Of a DNA stretch of 64,000 nt, positions 16,860 through 24,742 are shown one piece after another (the first letter of the stretch is position 1; each line of letters starts with the position of its first letter). The position numbers and the translations under genes are program-made. Origin of the DNA: Alicyclobacillus acidocaldarius subsp. acidocaldarius Tc-4-1 (lineage in GTDB: Bacteria; Bacillota; Bacilli; Alicyclobacillales; Alicyclobacillaceae); assembly GCF_000219875.1 (NCBI RefSeq), contig NC_017167.1, positions 1,885,572-1,949,571 of the forward strand, in the 5' to 3' direction. The notes below the pieces were generated by a model that had not been told where the DNA came from, did not search any database, and saw nothing but the letters and a program-made list of their open reading frames with translations.

Positions 16860-17846
16860 TCACGCCGCCCCCCTTCTGCGCACGCGCGGATCGAGCCGTC
16901 CATACAGCATATCGACGATGAAATTGATGACAAGGGCCGTCACGGCGATGATGAGAAACATCCCTTGAATGAGCGGATAGTCTTCACTCGCCACCGCGTT
17001 CGTCAGTCCGTAGCCGATACCTGGATAAGAAAATACTTGTTCGATGAGAATCTGCCCGCCGATGATGGACGAGAGGGCGATGGCCACGGAGGTCAACTGC
17101 GGCAAAAGCGCATTTCGAGCGGCATACGAAAAAATCAGTCTACGTTTCGATACCCCTTTGGCTTCGGCGAACACCACGTAGTCCTCGCCGAGCGTCGTGA
17201 TCATGTTGTTACGCATGCCGACAATCCAACCGCTGATGCTCCCGACAAACACCACCACCGCCGGCAGGAGGCTGTGATAGACCGCGCTTGCCAGAAATGG
17301 GCCATTGAGCCCTGGAGTCACATCATCGCCGTACCCGTGCGCGAGCGGAAACCAGTGATGGACGAATCCGAAAAAGTAGATGAGAATGAGCCCGAGCCAG
17401 AAAGTTGGAATGGCCTGGCCGAACATCGTAGCCACTGGGATTACGTTGTCCGCGGTTCCGCCGCGGCGCCAGGCAATCAGAATGCCAATGAGGGTTCCGA
17501 CGACCACCGCAATGATGGTCACCACACCAAGCAGCACGATGGTCCACGGCAGGCTCGTCTCAATGATGTTGACCACCGGCGTCGGAAAGTACTGAAACGA
17601 AGCGCCCCAGTGTCCCGTCAACAGGTTGCCGAGATATTGAAAATACTGCTGCCAAAGCGGTCCGTTCGACAGCCCGAGCTGCTCCTCAATCGCCTTGAGC
17701 GCGGCAGGATTGATGTTCCCCGCTTGCTTTGCAATCATCGCCTGCGCCGGATTCCCGGGCATGAGGCGCGGCAAGATAAAGTTGAGCGTGATGGCTGCCC
17801 AAAGCGACAAGATGAGAAAACCAAATCGATCTAGAAAATACCGCAT
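16860..17846 (-). CDS. ABC transporter permease (OppB/DppB-like)
   Basis: A 328-residue permease with six helices, the N-terminal motif NFILPRLMPGNP, a GHWGASFQYF segment after the first periplasmic region, and the coupling loop EDYVVFAEAKGVSKRRLIFSYAARN. The start follows GGAGGG. Between it and the binding-protein gene lies a large stem-loop that may set relative expression. Confidence 0.9.
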   Translation of the reverse strand: MRYFLDRFGFLILSLWAAITLNFILPRLMPGNPAQAMIAKQAGNINPAALKAIEEQLGLSNGPLWQQYFQYLGNLLTGHWGASFQYFPTPVVNIIETSLPWTIVLLGVVTIIAVVVGTLIGILIAWRRGGTADNVIPVATMFGQAIPTFWLGLILIYFFGFVHHWFPLAHGYGDDVTPGLNGPFLASAVYHSLLPAVVVFVGSISGWIVGMRNNMITTLGEDYVVFAEAKGVSKRRLIFSYAARNALLPQLTSVAIALSSIIGGQILIEQVFSYPGIGYGLTNAVASEDYPLIQGMFLIIAVTALVINFIVDMLYGRLDPRVRRRGAA

Positions 17847-17878
17847 GCAAACTACCCTCCTTCTGGGACGGGCACACC

Positions 17879-17930
17879 GGCGGCGGCTGCGCCCATGTAT
17901 CCGCTTACTCCTATCCTAGCTGCCGCCGCC
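17879..17930 (-). other. Large GC-rich stem-loop between binding protein and permease genes
   Basis: On the minus strand GGCGGCGGC-A-GC pairs with GC-A-GCCGCCGCC across a loop of 28 bases. It lacks a T-run. Position and form suggest an mRNA-stabilising or partial-attenuation element, often found after highly expressed binding-protein genes. Confidence 0.55.
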
Positions 17931-17953
17931 TCGTTCATAAAGCGACTGCCCGC

Positions 17954-19663
17954 TCACTTCACCGGCTTCAGGTGATCCATGATGATGGCCGCCGCCTGAT
18001 AGGTGTACGGCGCGGGATTGATCCAGAGGTTGTTGGCCGTCGGGAAGCCCGTGAAGTGACGGTCGTTGTACTCGTACCAGAGCGCGCCATCCAACAGCGG
18101 GATGACCGGCAGTTGGCTCGCCACCAGTCGCTCAATCCTGTACATCACCTGGTGCTGAACCCGGCTATCGGTGGTCGACGAAAACTCGTTGAACCACTGA
18201 TCCACCTGCGCATTGCGATAGCCTTCTAAATTAAAGGACCCGTGCGAATCCAACATGTCGTAATACGTCGTGTACGGCGTAGGCCCCACGTTGGTCCACG
18301 AAATGGCGAGGTCGTAGTGCGGCGTCTGACCCGGGCCCGGATCGATGGCGCTGTAGTAGGCCGAGAACTGCTCCTCCTGCACGTTCACGGCGATCCCGAC
18401 CTTCGCCAACTGCTGCTTGATGAGCAGCGCGTCTTCGTCCCAGTCGCTCCAACCGCTGACCGTGAGTAAGTTGAAAGACAACTCCTTGCCGTGCAACGCG
18501 AAGATTCCGTTTTGGTCCTTGCGGAAGCCTGCCTTCTGCAAAATCTGCACCGCTTTCGCATCGTTGAGCGTAAATGCACGATAGCTCGCAGGGAGGCTGG
18601 GGTCCAACCACGACGACTGGGGCGGCAATACAAGGCTGGTAGGGACAGCCGGCTTCTCGTAGCCTGTCTCCCCGATTTTCGACAGCGCATTTCGGTCAAT
18701 GGCCAGGCTGATAGCCTCGCGCACAGGTAGCATGGCGAGGAGCGGGTTGTGCAGGTTCGGATAAAGTTCCACCGGTTCGTTAGGCGGGAACAGATAGTGA
18801 TTGTGCGCCGGATCGGCCGCTACAAAGGTCTTTTCGACATTGGGGATATTGATGCCGGCGTATTGAATCTGACCGCTCGCGAGTGCCAGATCGGCACTGG
18901 AGTTGCTGGCAAACGCCGGATAATTGAGAGTCTTGACCTCGGGTGCCCCTCCGTAATAACGCGGATTGGCCGTGAATTGATAGTCCTGGGTTGTGAAGGA
19001 CGACAGCTTAAATGGGCCCGTGCCAATGGCATTCAAGTGCGTGATCTTGGCTTTGGCCGGATCACCAAGCGACTTCCACTGATGAGCCGGCACAATGTAC
19101 GTGCCTCCGAGGACGTACTGCTCGGCAAACGGGATGTTGGGCTGCTCGAACTGGAACACAACCGTGTACTTTCCTTCAGCTTGGACACTTTTCAGCTGCT
19201 GCCACACGCCGTTGGTATCCGCATCAGGATACTTCTTGAGATCCTCGAATGTAAAGACGACATCCTGCGCCGTAAACGGAACTCCGTCCGTCCAGACTGC
19301 GTTTTTGCGCAGAGAAACCGTGAGGGTCTTCCCGCCGTTCGAAAAACGGAACGAGGTCCCCAGCAGGTTGAACTGTTTCCCGGTCGTATTGTCGAAGTAG
19401 AACAGCGTCTCGTAGATATTACCTAAGGTACCGGGCATGCTGTTCGTACTGAACGGATTGAAATTGTCCGAAAAGGTGCCCGTGACATTTGGCGCGACGG
19501 TCAGGACCGAACTCGACGACGCACTGGCCGCTCCTGGCGACGGCGTGGAAGAATGGCTGGTGCTGTTGACCGAGGTGTTTGCTGCGCCACACCCGGCGAC
19601 ACCCACCACAGCGAGACCTACCGCAGCAGCGACCCATCCTCGACTTCTCTTCGACCGCTTCAT
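17954..19663 (-). CDS. SBP-family-5 substrate-binding lipoprotein, probably for beta-linked oligosaccharides
   Basis: A 569-residue exported protein with a basic N-terminus, hydrophobic core and lipobox VVGVAGC (Cys about 25), then a Ser/Thr linker and a cluster-C fold (GKTLTVSLRKNAVWTDGVPFTAQDV is the family signature region). By fold the group binds oligopeptides, but several thermophile members bind cello-oligosaccharides. The GH1 gene at the end of this operon and absence of peptidase genes favour a sugar ligand. This is inference. The start has AAGGGGG upstream. Three palindromes and a cre site lie before it. Confidence 0.85.
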   Translation of the reverse strand: MKRSKRSRGWVAAAVGLAVVGVAGCGAANTSVNSTSHSSTPSPGAASASSSSVLTVAPNVTGTFSDNFNPFSTNSMPGTLGNIYETLFYFDNTTGKQFNLLGTSFRFSNGGKTLTVSLRKNAVWTDGVPFTAQDVVFTFEDLKKYPDADTNGVWQQLKSVQAEGKYTVVFQFEQPNIPFAEQYVLGGTYIVPAHQWKSLGDPAKAKITHLNAIGTGPFKLSSFTTQDYQFTANPRYYGGAPEVKTLNYPAFASNSSADLALASGQIQYAGINIPNVEKTFVAADPAHNHYLFPPNEPVELYPNLHNPLLAMLPVREAISLAIDRNALSKIGETGYEKPAVPTSLVLPPQSSWLDPSLPASYRAFTLNDAKAVQILQKAGFRKDQNGIFALHGKELSFNLLTVSGWSDWDEDALLIKQQLAKVGIAVNVQEEQFSAYYSAIDPGPGQTPHYDLAISWTNVGPTPYTTYYDMLDSHGSFNLEGYRNAQVDQWFNEFSSTTDSRVQHQVMYRIERLVASQLPVIPLLDGALWYEYNDRHFTGFPTANNLWINPAPYTYQAAAIIMDHLKPVK

Positions 19664-19692
19664 GCTTCGTTCCCCCTTCTCGACGTCATAGC

Positions 19693-19706
19693 CGAAATCG
19701 ATTTCG
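19693..19706. promoter_or_regulatory. Operator 1: perfect palindrome CGAAATCGATTTCG
   Basis: A 14-base perfect inverted repeat with a central CpG, the architecture of LacI-family operators. It lies 30 bases before the start of the binding-protein gene, where a repressor would block initiation or elongation. Confidence 0.65.
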
Positions 19707-19761
19707 ACCGAGTGCGCAGAGCAACCAGCACAAAGATGCAGACGATATCAGGCATCCCAGC

Positions 19762-19775
19762 CGAAATCGATTGCG
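19762..19775. promoter_or_regulatory. Operator 2: CGAAATCGATTGCG
   Basis: Matches the perfect copy at 13 of 14 positions and starts 69 bases from it. Confidence 0.6.
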
Positions 19776-19820
19776 CCATCAAGGCGCTGCAAGCGCTCTC
19801 GTCGCTATTTTGCCACGGCG

Positions 19821-19835
19821 ATGAAAGCGAATGCA
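19821..19835. promoter_or_regulatory. cre site (CcpA) upstream of the sugar operon
   Basis: ATGAAAGCGAATGCA fits every fixed position of the CcpA consensus WTGNAANCGNWNNCW. It lies among the palindromes, suggesting carbon catabolite repression on top of substrate-specific control. Confidence 0.6.
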
Positions 19836-19892
19836 AGAGGAAATTCGCAATCGTTTTGGTGCAAGTGGCGAAGTGGACGACTCCGGTGGTCT

Positions 19893-19906
19893 CGAAATCG
19901 ATTACG
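19893..19906. promoter_or_regulatory. Operator 3: CGAAATCGATTACG
   Basis: A third copy, 13 of 14 identical to the perfect palindrome, just downstream of the preceding lipoprotein gene. A weaker fourth copy (11 of 14) is at 19846-19859. Confidence 0.6.
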
Positions 19907-19936
19907 GCAAGAGCACGCGATCCCAGAGAAAAGCGC

Positions 19937-20377
19937 TCACGAACGCGGCAACTTGGACCGGTATCGGTCCAGGGCCTGCTTCAGCGTCCGAAGCGAGTCC
20001 TGCAGTTCGTTGTACACCTTGGCCGGGGCCCCTTCTCCGGTGTACGCGTCGCAGAGCGCCACTACTTGCTGTGCGTCCGCAAACAATTCTCCGTTCGGCG
20101 AAAGGGGCGGAGCGCTGCTGCCTATCGCCTGAACAGATTGAAGTTCGGTGTCGAAGCTCTCATTCCGGTTCTCTTTCAGGGCCTGTTCCACGCCGCGATA
20201 AATGGCGCTGCATACCGCGTATAGCTTCGGATCGACCTGTGTCTCGCTCGCCACCTGCACACCCGCCTGGCGCCCGCTTGGGCCAGAAGACGAGTTCGTT
20301 CCACGAAGAGGCGTGCCACACCCCGCAATTAACGTACAAACCATCGCGATGCTCGCGATAGCCCATTGCCGATTCAC
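19937..20377 (-). CDS. Small secreted lipoprotein of unknown function
   Basis: A 146-residue protein with a short basic start, hydrophobic core and lipobox TLIAGC, so it is anchored outside the membrane. The mature part is hydrophilic and largely helical (AVCSAIYRGVEQALKENRNE, VYNELQDSLRTLKQALDRYR), with two further cysteines. I recognise no family. The GTG start has GGAGGG six bases upstream. It follows the ferredoxin gene, from which it is separated by a terminator. Confidence 0.65.
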   Translation of the reverse strand: MNRQWAIASIAMVCTLIAGCGTPLRGTNSSSGPSGRQAGVQVASETQVDPKLYAVCSAIYRGVEQALKENRNESFDTELQSVQAIGSSAPPLSPNGELFADAQQVVALCDAYTGEGAPAKVYNELQDSLRTLKQALDRYRSKLPRS

Positions 20378-20411
20378 ACCGCTCCCTCCTCTCGGCACAA
20401 CCCTCTCAAGT

Positions 20412-20446
20412 CAAAACCGCCGGTCCGCGCAAGCGGAACCGACGGC
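20412..20446 (-). terminator. Terminator after the ferredoxin gene
   Basis: On the minus strand CCGTCGGTTCCGC and GCGGACCGGCGG pair around TTGC (with one bulge and a G-T pair), followed by TTTTGACTT. Confidence 0.75.
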
Positions 20447-20467
20447 TCCAGGGCGTCACACCCCATC

Positions 20468-20707
20468 TCAGCGGTTGCGGAAGAAATTCCGGTTCTTCTC
20501 GATGAACTCCTTCTCGTCCTCTGGAACAAACTCCTCTTGATAGATGGCGTTGACCGGGCAAACCGGCTCGCACGCAGCGCAATCAATGCACAGATCGGGG
20601 TCAATATAGTACTGATCCGGACCCTCGTGGATGGCGTCCACTGGGCACGTCTCCACGCAGTCCGCGGCCTTTTCCCCAATGCAAGGCGACGTGATGACAA
20701 ACGGCAT
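20468..20707 (-). CDS. fdxA: 7Fe ferredoxin ([3Fe-4S][4Fe-4S])
   Basis: A 79-residue ferredoxin. Seven cysteines at 9, 17, 21, 40, 43, 46 and 50 match the Bacillus/Thermus seven-iron type: C-x7-C-x3-CP for the [3Fe-4S] cluster and CIDCAACEPVCP for the [4Fe-4S] cluster. The tail is acidic (EEFVPEDEKEFIEK). It is a cytoplasmic low-potential electron carrier. GGGAGG precedes the ATG. It is transcribed alone, with its own promoter and terminator. Confidence 0.93.
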   Translation of the reverse strand: MPFVITSPCIGEKAADCVETCPVDAIHEGPDQYYIDPDLCIDCAACEPVCPVNAIYQEEFVPEDEKEFIEKNRNFFRNR

Positions 20708-20756
20708 TCGCGTGAGCCTCCCTCGAATCCTTATCGTAGATGATGTCCTCGTTACA

Positions 20757-20786
20757 GATATACACCAAATCTATAGGAAAACTCAA
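20757..20786 (-). promoter_or_regulatory. Putative ferredoxin promoter
   Basis: TTGAGT (20786-20781), an 18-base spacer and TATATC (20762-20757) on the minus strand, about 50 bases before the ferredoxin start. Confidence 0.5.
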
Positions 20787-20890
20787 ACGAAAGTTTTGCA
20801 TGTCACGGTTCTGTCGAATTCGATCTTTTGTCCTACCTGGAGAGGTTGTCCCGCCAGTTCCGTATTCCGCACACGGCCCGCCAGATTCCC

Positions 20891-20918
20891 AAAAAAAGCC
20901 GCCCCATTTTGGGGCGGC
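20891..20918 (-). terminator. Strong terminator with no gene in front of it
   Basis: On the minus strand GCCGCCCC-AAAAT-GGGGCGGC is followed by seven T. It ends transcripts arriving from higher coordinates, yet no minus-strand gene lies between here and pstB. Just before it, GGTTC-GTGCAT-GAACC nested in AAGCG/CGCTT gives further structure. The gap 20708-21337 otherwise holds only the fdx promoter, a second terminator and the Pho box. Confidence 0.8.
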
Positions 20919-21173
20919 AAGCGCGGATTGGGGTTCATGCACGAACCGCTTAAGCACAGGTCCAGCGCACTCTCACTGTAGCATCGAAACGTAAAGGCCG
21001 ATTGACAGCTTTGTGAAGAGGATATTGAAAGATTTTGAAGTTCTCTGACACGAGTGCGGCACGCAGTCAAACGGTTGTCACAAGATGGACACATGTTCAC
21101 CCACAAGAACCGACGCGACCTGAGAGTATTTGAAGTACACTAGAGTGCGTCATCATCGACTTCTCCACACAGG

Positions 21174-21206
21174 AGCCACGCCGCGGTCACGACGCCGTGG
21201 CTTTTG
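21174..21206 (+). terminator. Plus-strand hairpin with T-run upstream of the Pho box
   Basis: AGCCACG pairs with CGTGGCT across a 15-base loop, followed by TTTTG. It would stop plus-strand transcription before the pstB promoter. No plus-strand gene precedes it. Confidence 0.5.
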
Positions 21207-21215
21207 TGTTGTTCC

Positions 21216-21251
21216 TCACAAAATCTACACAAACCTCACACGTCCTTAACA
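21216..21251 (+). promoter_or_regulatory. PhoP box (four direct repeats) of pstB-phoU
   Basis: TCACAA, TACACA, TCACAC and TTAACA start at 21216, 21226, 21236 and 21246, a strict ten-base period, matching the Bacillus PhoP half-site TT(A/C/T)ACA. A -10-like TATTGT follows nine bases after the last repeat (21261-21266). This is the layout of PhoP-activated promoters, where PhoP replaces a good -35. Confidence 0.72.
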
Positions 21252-21337
21252 TTCACCCGGTATTGTGTTCTGCGGAATCATGCGTGTCTTGAGGATAGAG
21301 AGACTGGAAACGGCATAGGATTGGGAGGAGACAAGTC

Positions 21338-22090
21338 ATGGGCAAGTCCATGACGGTTCGCCGCTTAAACGCATGGTACGGCGCACACCAGGTGTTGCAC
21401 AATATCGACATGGACATCGAGGAGAATCGCGTGACCGCCATCATCGGCCCGTCGGGCTGTGGAAAATCGACGTTCATTCGGTGCCTGAATCGCATGCACG
21501 AAACACATCCCCAGGCCCGCGTGGAAGGGGACATCCGACTGGCCGGTGAATCGCTTTTTGACCTGGACCCGGTCGATGTCCGCCGCATGGTGGGCATGGT
21601 CTTTCAAAAACCAAATCCATTCCCCACCATGTCGATCTTCGACAACATCGCCATTGGGTTGAAATTGGCGGGCATCCGCCGCCCTAGCGAACTGCGGGAT
21701 CGCGTCGAACGGGCGCTGCGAATGGCGGCCCTTTGGGACGAGGTGAAGGATCGTTTGGCCAAGCCTGCAACGGCGTTGTCAGGCGGCCAACAGCAGCGCC
21801 TCTGCATCGCACGAGCCATCGCCGTGGAACCCGAAGTGTTGCTCATGGACGAGCCTGCTTCCGCCTTGGATCCTATTTCGACTATGCGCATCGAAGAGCT
21901 GATCGAAGAGATCAAGCAGACGTACACCATCGTGATTGTGACGCACAACATGCAGCAGGCGGCCCGCATCGCGGACAAGACGGCATTCTTCTACCAGGGC
22001 CATCTCATCGAGATGGACGACACGTCGCAAATGTTCACGAAACCGAAAGACAAGCGCACGGAAGATTATATCACCGGCCGATTTGGATGA
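21338..22090 (+). CDS. pstB: Phosphate ABC transporter ATP-binding protein
   Basis: A 250-residue ATPase with Walker [10 protein letters not shown] (37-45), the PstB-typical [22 protein letters not shown]? region beginning at the Q-loop, signature [15 protein letters not shown], and Walker [13 protein letters not shown]. It powers high-affinity phosphate import by PstSCA, whose genes are 6 kb away on the opposite strand. The ATG follows GGGAGGAG. It is co-transcribed with phoU behind a PhoP box. Confidence 0.95.
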   Translation: MGKSMTVRRLNAWYGAHQVLHNIDMDIEENRVTAIIGPSGCGKSTFIRCLNRMHETHPQARVEGDIRLAGESLFDLDPVDVRRMVGMVFQKPNPFPTMSIFDNIAIGLKLAGIRRPSELRDRVERALRMAALWDEVKDRLAKPATALSGGQQQRLCIARAIAVEPEVLLMDEPASALDPISTMRIEELIEEIKQTYTIVIVTHNMQQAARIADKTAFFYQGHLIEMDDTSQMFTKPKDKRTEDYITGRFG

Positions 22091-22124
22091 GATCCAATCT
22101 CGCGCGAACGAAGGGACGAGCCGT

Positions 22125-22781
22125 ATGCACCAACGCCAAGCCTTTGACATCGCCCTCAAGGAACTCAAGTTGAAGCTTTTGCACATGGGTGGAGACGTGC
22201 AGGAGTCCATCCGCCACGCTGTCGCCGCTGTGCTCAAACACGACCAAGCGCTCGCAGAACGCGTCATTGAACGGGATCGGGAGATCAATCGCCAGGACCA
22301 CGAAGTCGAGGATCTGTGCATCCGCCTCATCGCCACCCAGCAGCCCGTAGCCGGCGATCTTCGCAGAATCGTCGCAGGCATGCGGCTCGCCGTCGACCTC
22401 GAAAGGATGGGAGATCTCGCCGTCGATCTCGCCAAAACGGCCCTGCGCCTGTCCACGCCCCCCATGCAGGAACCAGCACGTCGGCTGCACGAAATGGCGG
22501 AAGCGGTCGACCGCATGGTGTCTGAGGGCTTGAACGCCTATGTGAACAGTGACGCGGACGCGGCGCGCCGATTGGCGGAAATGGACGACGCGGTCGATCG
22601 CGACTATCGGCTTCTCGTGGAAGAACTCTTCACCGACCACCCCGATGCCTCCGGGACGCCGCAACAGCGGATGCTCGTTGCGTTCTGCGGCCGCTATCTC
22701 GAACGCATCGGCGATCACGTCACCAACATCGGCGAGAGCGTCCTGTACATCTTGACCGGCGAACGGTCGGATCTGAACTGA
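22125..22781 (+). CDS. phoU: Phosphate signalling protein PhoU
   Basis: A 218-residue all-helical protein made of two three-helix repeats, each with the metal-cluster motif: DLERMGDLAVDLAK in the first and YLERIGDHVTNIGE in the second. PhoU links PstB activity to the PhoR kinase. I chose the ATG at 22125 with AAGGGA eight bases upstream, which gives the usual family length; a TTG 14 codons earlier overlaps pstB but lacks a binding site. Confidence 0.93.
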   Translation: MHQRQAFDIALKELKLKLLHMGGDVQESIRHAVAAVLKHDQALAERVIERDREINRQDHEVEDLCIRLIATQQPVAGDLRRIVAGMRLAVDLERMGDLAVDLAKTALRLSTPPMQEPARRLHEMAEAVDRMVSEGLNAYVNSDADAARRLAEMDDAVDRDYRLLVEELFTDHPDASGTPQQRMLVAFCGRYLERIGDHVTNIGESVLYILTGERSDLN

Positions 22782-22911
22782 CGTCGACAAAACTCGACGA
22801 TCCGCGAGAAACTTGTGACACAACCGTCAAAGACGGTCGCCTACGCTCCGTCTGTGTCGCTGCCCCTCGTGGTAGACTGGAAGCAGATGATCGTGGCTAG
22901 GAGGGGTTGTG

Positions 22912-23052
22912 GTGGAAAAGAAGAAAGCTGCGCAAGATCCCGTCCAGCGCCTGTTCGCGTTCCTCCAATACCTTGAAAAAGCCGCGTTTGCCGCGTCCGT
23001 CGCCATTCTCGCTGGCACCGCGGGTTACGTGACGATACACGCCGTCTCCTGA
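22912..23052 (+). CDS. Small membrane protein, 46 aa
   Basis: A short frame starting at GTG with GGAGGGG five bases upstream. The product has a basic N-terminus (VEKKKAAQDPVQRLFAFLQ) and one hydrophobic helix (FAASVAILAGTAGYVTI). It ends 33 bases before a strong bidirectional terminator, consistent with a real transcript. I recognise no family. An amphipathic start plus one helix suggests a membrane-attached regulatory or structural peptide, but this is inference. Confidence 0.55.
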   Translation: MEKKKAAQDPVQRLFAFLQYLEKAAFAASVAILAGTAGYVTIHAVS

Positions 23053-23084
23053 CGCTGATTGGCGCGTGAAGTCGCCGAGATCGA

Positions 23085-23126
23085 GAAAAGGGAGGGAGTG
23101 CGGTGAAGCCGCGCTCCCTCCCTTTG
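23085..23126. terminator. Bidirectional terminator
   Basis: AAAGGGAGGGAG-T-GCGG pairs with CCGC-G-CTCCCTCCCTTT around TGAAG. A- and T-runs at the two stem ends suit both strands. It separates the small membrane protein from the convergent NlpC/P60 gene. Confidence 0.85.
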
Positions 23127-23132
23127 ATCTCC

Positions 23133-24029
23133 TTACCCGTTCTGTCCGATGACCCGACGCGCGCCGATGTAGTGGTCGGCCCAATAGGGATCCGACAAGC
23201 TGTCGATCTCGACGGACGTGCTTGCCGCGTTGATGAACTGGCCATTGCCGAGGTAAATCCCGTCGTGAGATGGGCCGCTTCCGTATGTATCAAAGAACAC
23301 GATATCCCCCGGCTGCAGATTGCCCTCCGAAATCGGAACCCCCACCCCGTACTGCGCGTAACTCGTCCTAGGCAGCTGAATGTAAAAGTGGGCATACACA
23401 TACTGAATGAAGCCCGAACAATCAAAAGCCGATGGGCCGTTCGCCCCCCACTCGTACGGATCCCCGAGGAACGTGCGCGCATAGTCAGCCACTGCAAACC
23501 CAAGCGCGCTCTGAGTGAGCGACGCGTTCGACGACCCGGGTGAACTTCCGCGGCTGGACAGGGACGCTTGTTGGACGGCCGAGTTCGCTGAGGAAGAAAG
23601 AGACTGGGGTTTCGAGACCCGGAGCGATTGGCCAGGGTGGATGGCGCTGGACGAGGTCAGGCCGTTCCACGCTTCCAGCTGCGACATGCTGATGTGAAAC
23701 TTCTCGCTGATAGACCACAGCGAGTCACCAGGCTGAACCACGTACGTGGATGCTCCTGAACGGGCCGAGGAAGGTGCAGAGGATGACGCCGACGTGGAAC
23801 CGCCAGGGGAGATCACGAGGACCTGCCCCGGGTGAATGACGTCGGACGAAAGATGGTTCCATAACTCCAATTGGTGCACCGTCACGTGGAACTTCGCTGC
23901 GATTTTGTAGAGGCTGTCGCCAGCGCGCACGGTGTACGTCGCGGACGAAGCCAACGCCGTGGCCGGTACGAGAGAAGCCCCCAGGCACGCGGCCAACCAA
24001 CCTACGCTTGCTGCGATTCGAGAGCGCAC
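23133..24029 (-). CDS. LysM / NlpC-P60 cell-wall endopeptidase
   Basis: A 298-residue secreted protein: signal peptide (1-28, ending ATALAS), LysM domain at 31-74 (YTVRAGDSLYKIAAKFHVT), Ser-rich linker, second LysM at 95-138, Ser-rich linker, then an NlpC/P60 domain with the catalytic Cys204 in FDCSGFIQ, His255 in SHDGIYLG and Asn267 as likely third residue. It would bind peptidoglycan and cleave stem peptides, in growth, division or sporulation. The start is a GTG with a weak ribosome site. Confidence 0.9.
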   Translation of the reverse strand: MRSRIAASVGWLAACLGASLVPATALASSATYTVRAGDSLYKIAAKFHVTVHQLELWNHLSSDVIHPGQVLVISPGGSTSASSSAPSSARSGASTYVVQPGDSLWSISEKFHISMSQLEAWNGLTSSSAIHPGQSLRVSKPQSLSSSANSAVQQASLSSRGSSPGSSNASLTQSALGFAVADYARTFLGDPYEWGANGPSAFDCSGFIQYVYAHFYIQLPRTSYAQYGVGVPISEGNLQPGDIVFFDTYGSGPSHDGIYLGNGQFINAASTSVEIDSLSDPYWADHYIGARRVIGQNG

Positions 24030-24259
24030 TCGCCAAAGCCCCTTTGCTCCACAGAGATGCTTGCTTCGGGGCTTATTATACCGGGCGCTTTCGAGTTCGA
24101 CAATCGTATTTTCATAGATTTGCGAACAACTTCGAACATCAGGACGATTTTTGTCCCATGATGTCCAATCTCCCTGAACGCGCGTCGGCCTGACAAGTTT
24201 CCGGAGGGCCTCGAGTCCGATACAATGAAAGAGGGTTGAAACTTGAAAGGAGTCACATC

Positions 24260-24742
24260 ATGGCGATTGACGAATACGCTTTTCGCAAGGCCCTGGCCCG
24301 ATTCGCTAGCGGCGTGACCGTGATCACAGCAGCGACGGAGGGCGAGATGGGCGGGATCACGGTCTCAGCCTTCTGTTCGCTGTCACTGCTCCCACCGCTC
24401 GTCCTCGCGTGCATCGACGAGCGAGCCAGCATTCTTCCACTTCTTCGCCGATCCGGCGCGTTCGCAGTCAACATTCTGTCCGATGATCAATCCGGGCTGT
24501 CGAACCAGTTTGCGAGTAAGATGTCCGATAAGTTTCAGGGCGTCTCGTACGATGTGGGTCCGCTGGGCCAGCCGCTCCTCGCGGGCGCACAGGCTTACCT
24601 CGTTTGCACGCTCGTTCACGAATGGAAAGGTGGAGATCACCGCGTCGTCGTCGGACAAGTCGAGGCGGCGTCCGCCGACGAATCGCGAACGCCGCTGCTC
24701 TACTACGCGAGCCAGTACGGCTCGTTTCAGCCCCTCTCCTGA
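24260..24742 (+). CDS. Flavin reductase-like protein (FMN-binding split barrel)
   Basis: A 160-residue protein of the HpaC/flavin reductase family: MAIDEYAFRKALARFASGV at the start, the FMN-contacting GITVSAFCSLSLLPPLVLACID, and the C-terminal DHRVVVGQVE. It reduces flavin with NAD(P)H or holds FMN for a partner monooxygenase; no monooxygenase is nearby. The ATG has AAGGAG seven bases upstream; an ATG eight codons earlier lacks one. A TACAAT -10 is at 24221-24226. It overlaps the convergent glycosyltransferase gene by 16 bases. Confidence 0.85.
   Translation: MAIDEYAFRKALARFASGVTVITAATEGEMGGITVSAFCSLSLLPPLVLACIDERASILPLLRRSGAFAVNILSDDQSGLSNQFASKMSDKFQGVSYDVGPLGQPLLAGAQAYLVCTLVHEWKGGDHRVVVGQVEAASADESRTPLLYYASQYGSFQPLS

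Noticed and set aside
15841-16863. Alternative minus-strand frame over the OppC-like gene
   Set aside because: It lacks membrane helices and permease motifs; the overlapping frame has them.
20783-21106. Minus-strand 107-residue frame between fdx and pstB
   Set aside because: It runs straight through a strong intrinsic terminator, has no ribosome site and has random-looking composition.
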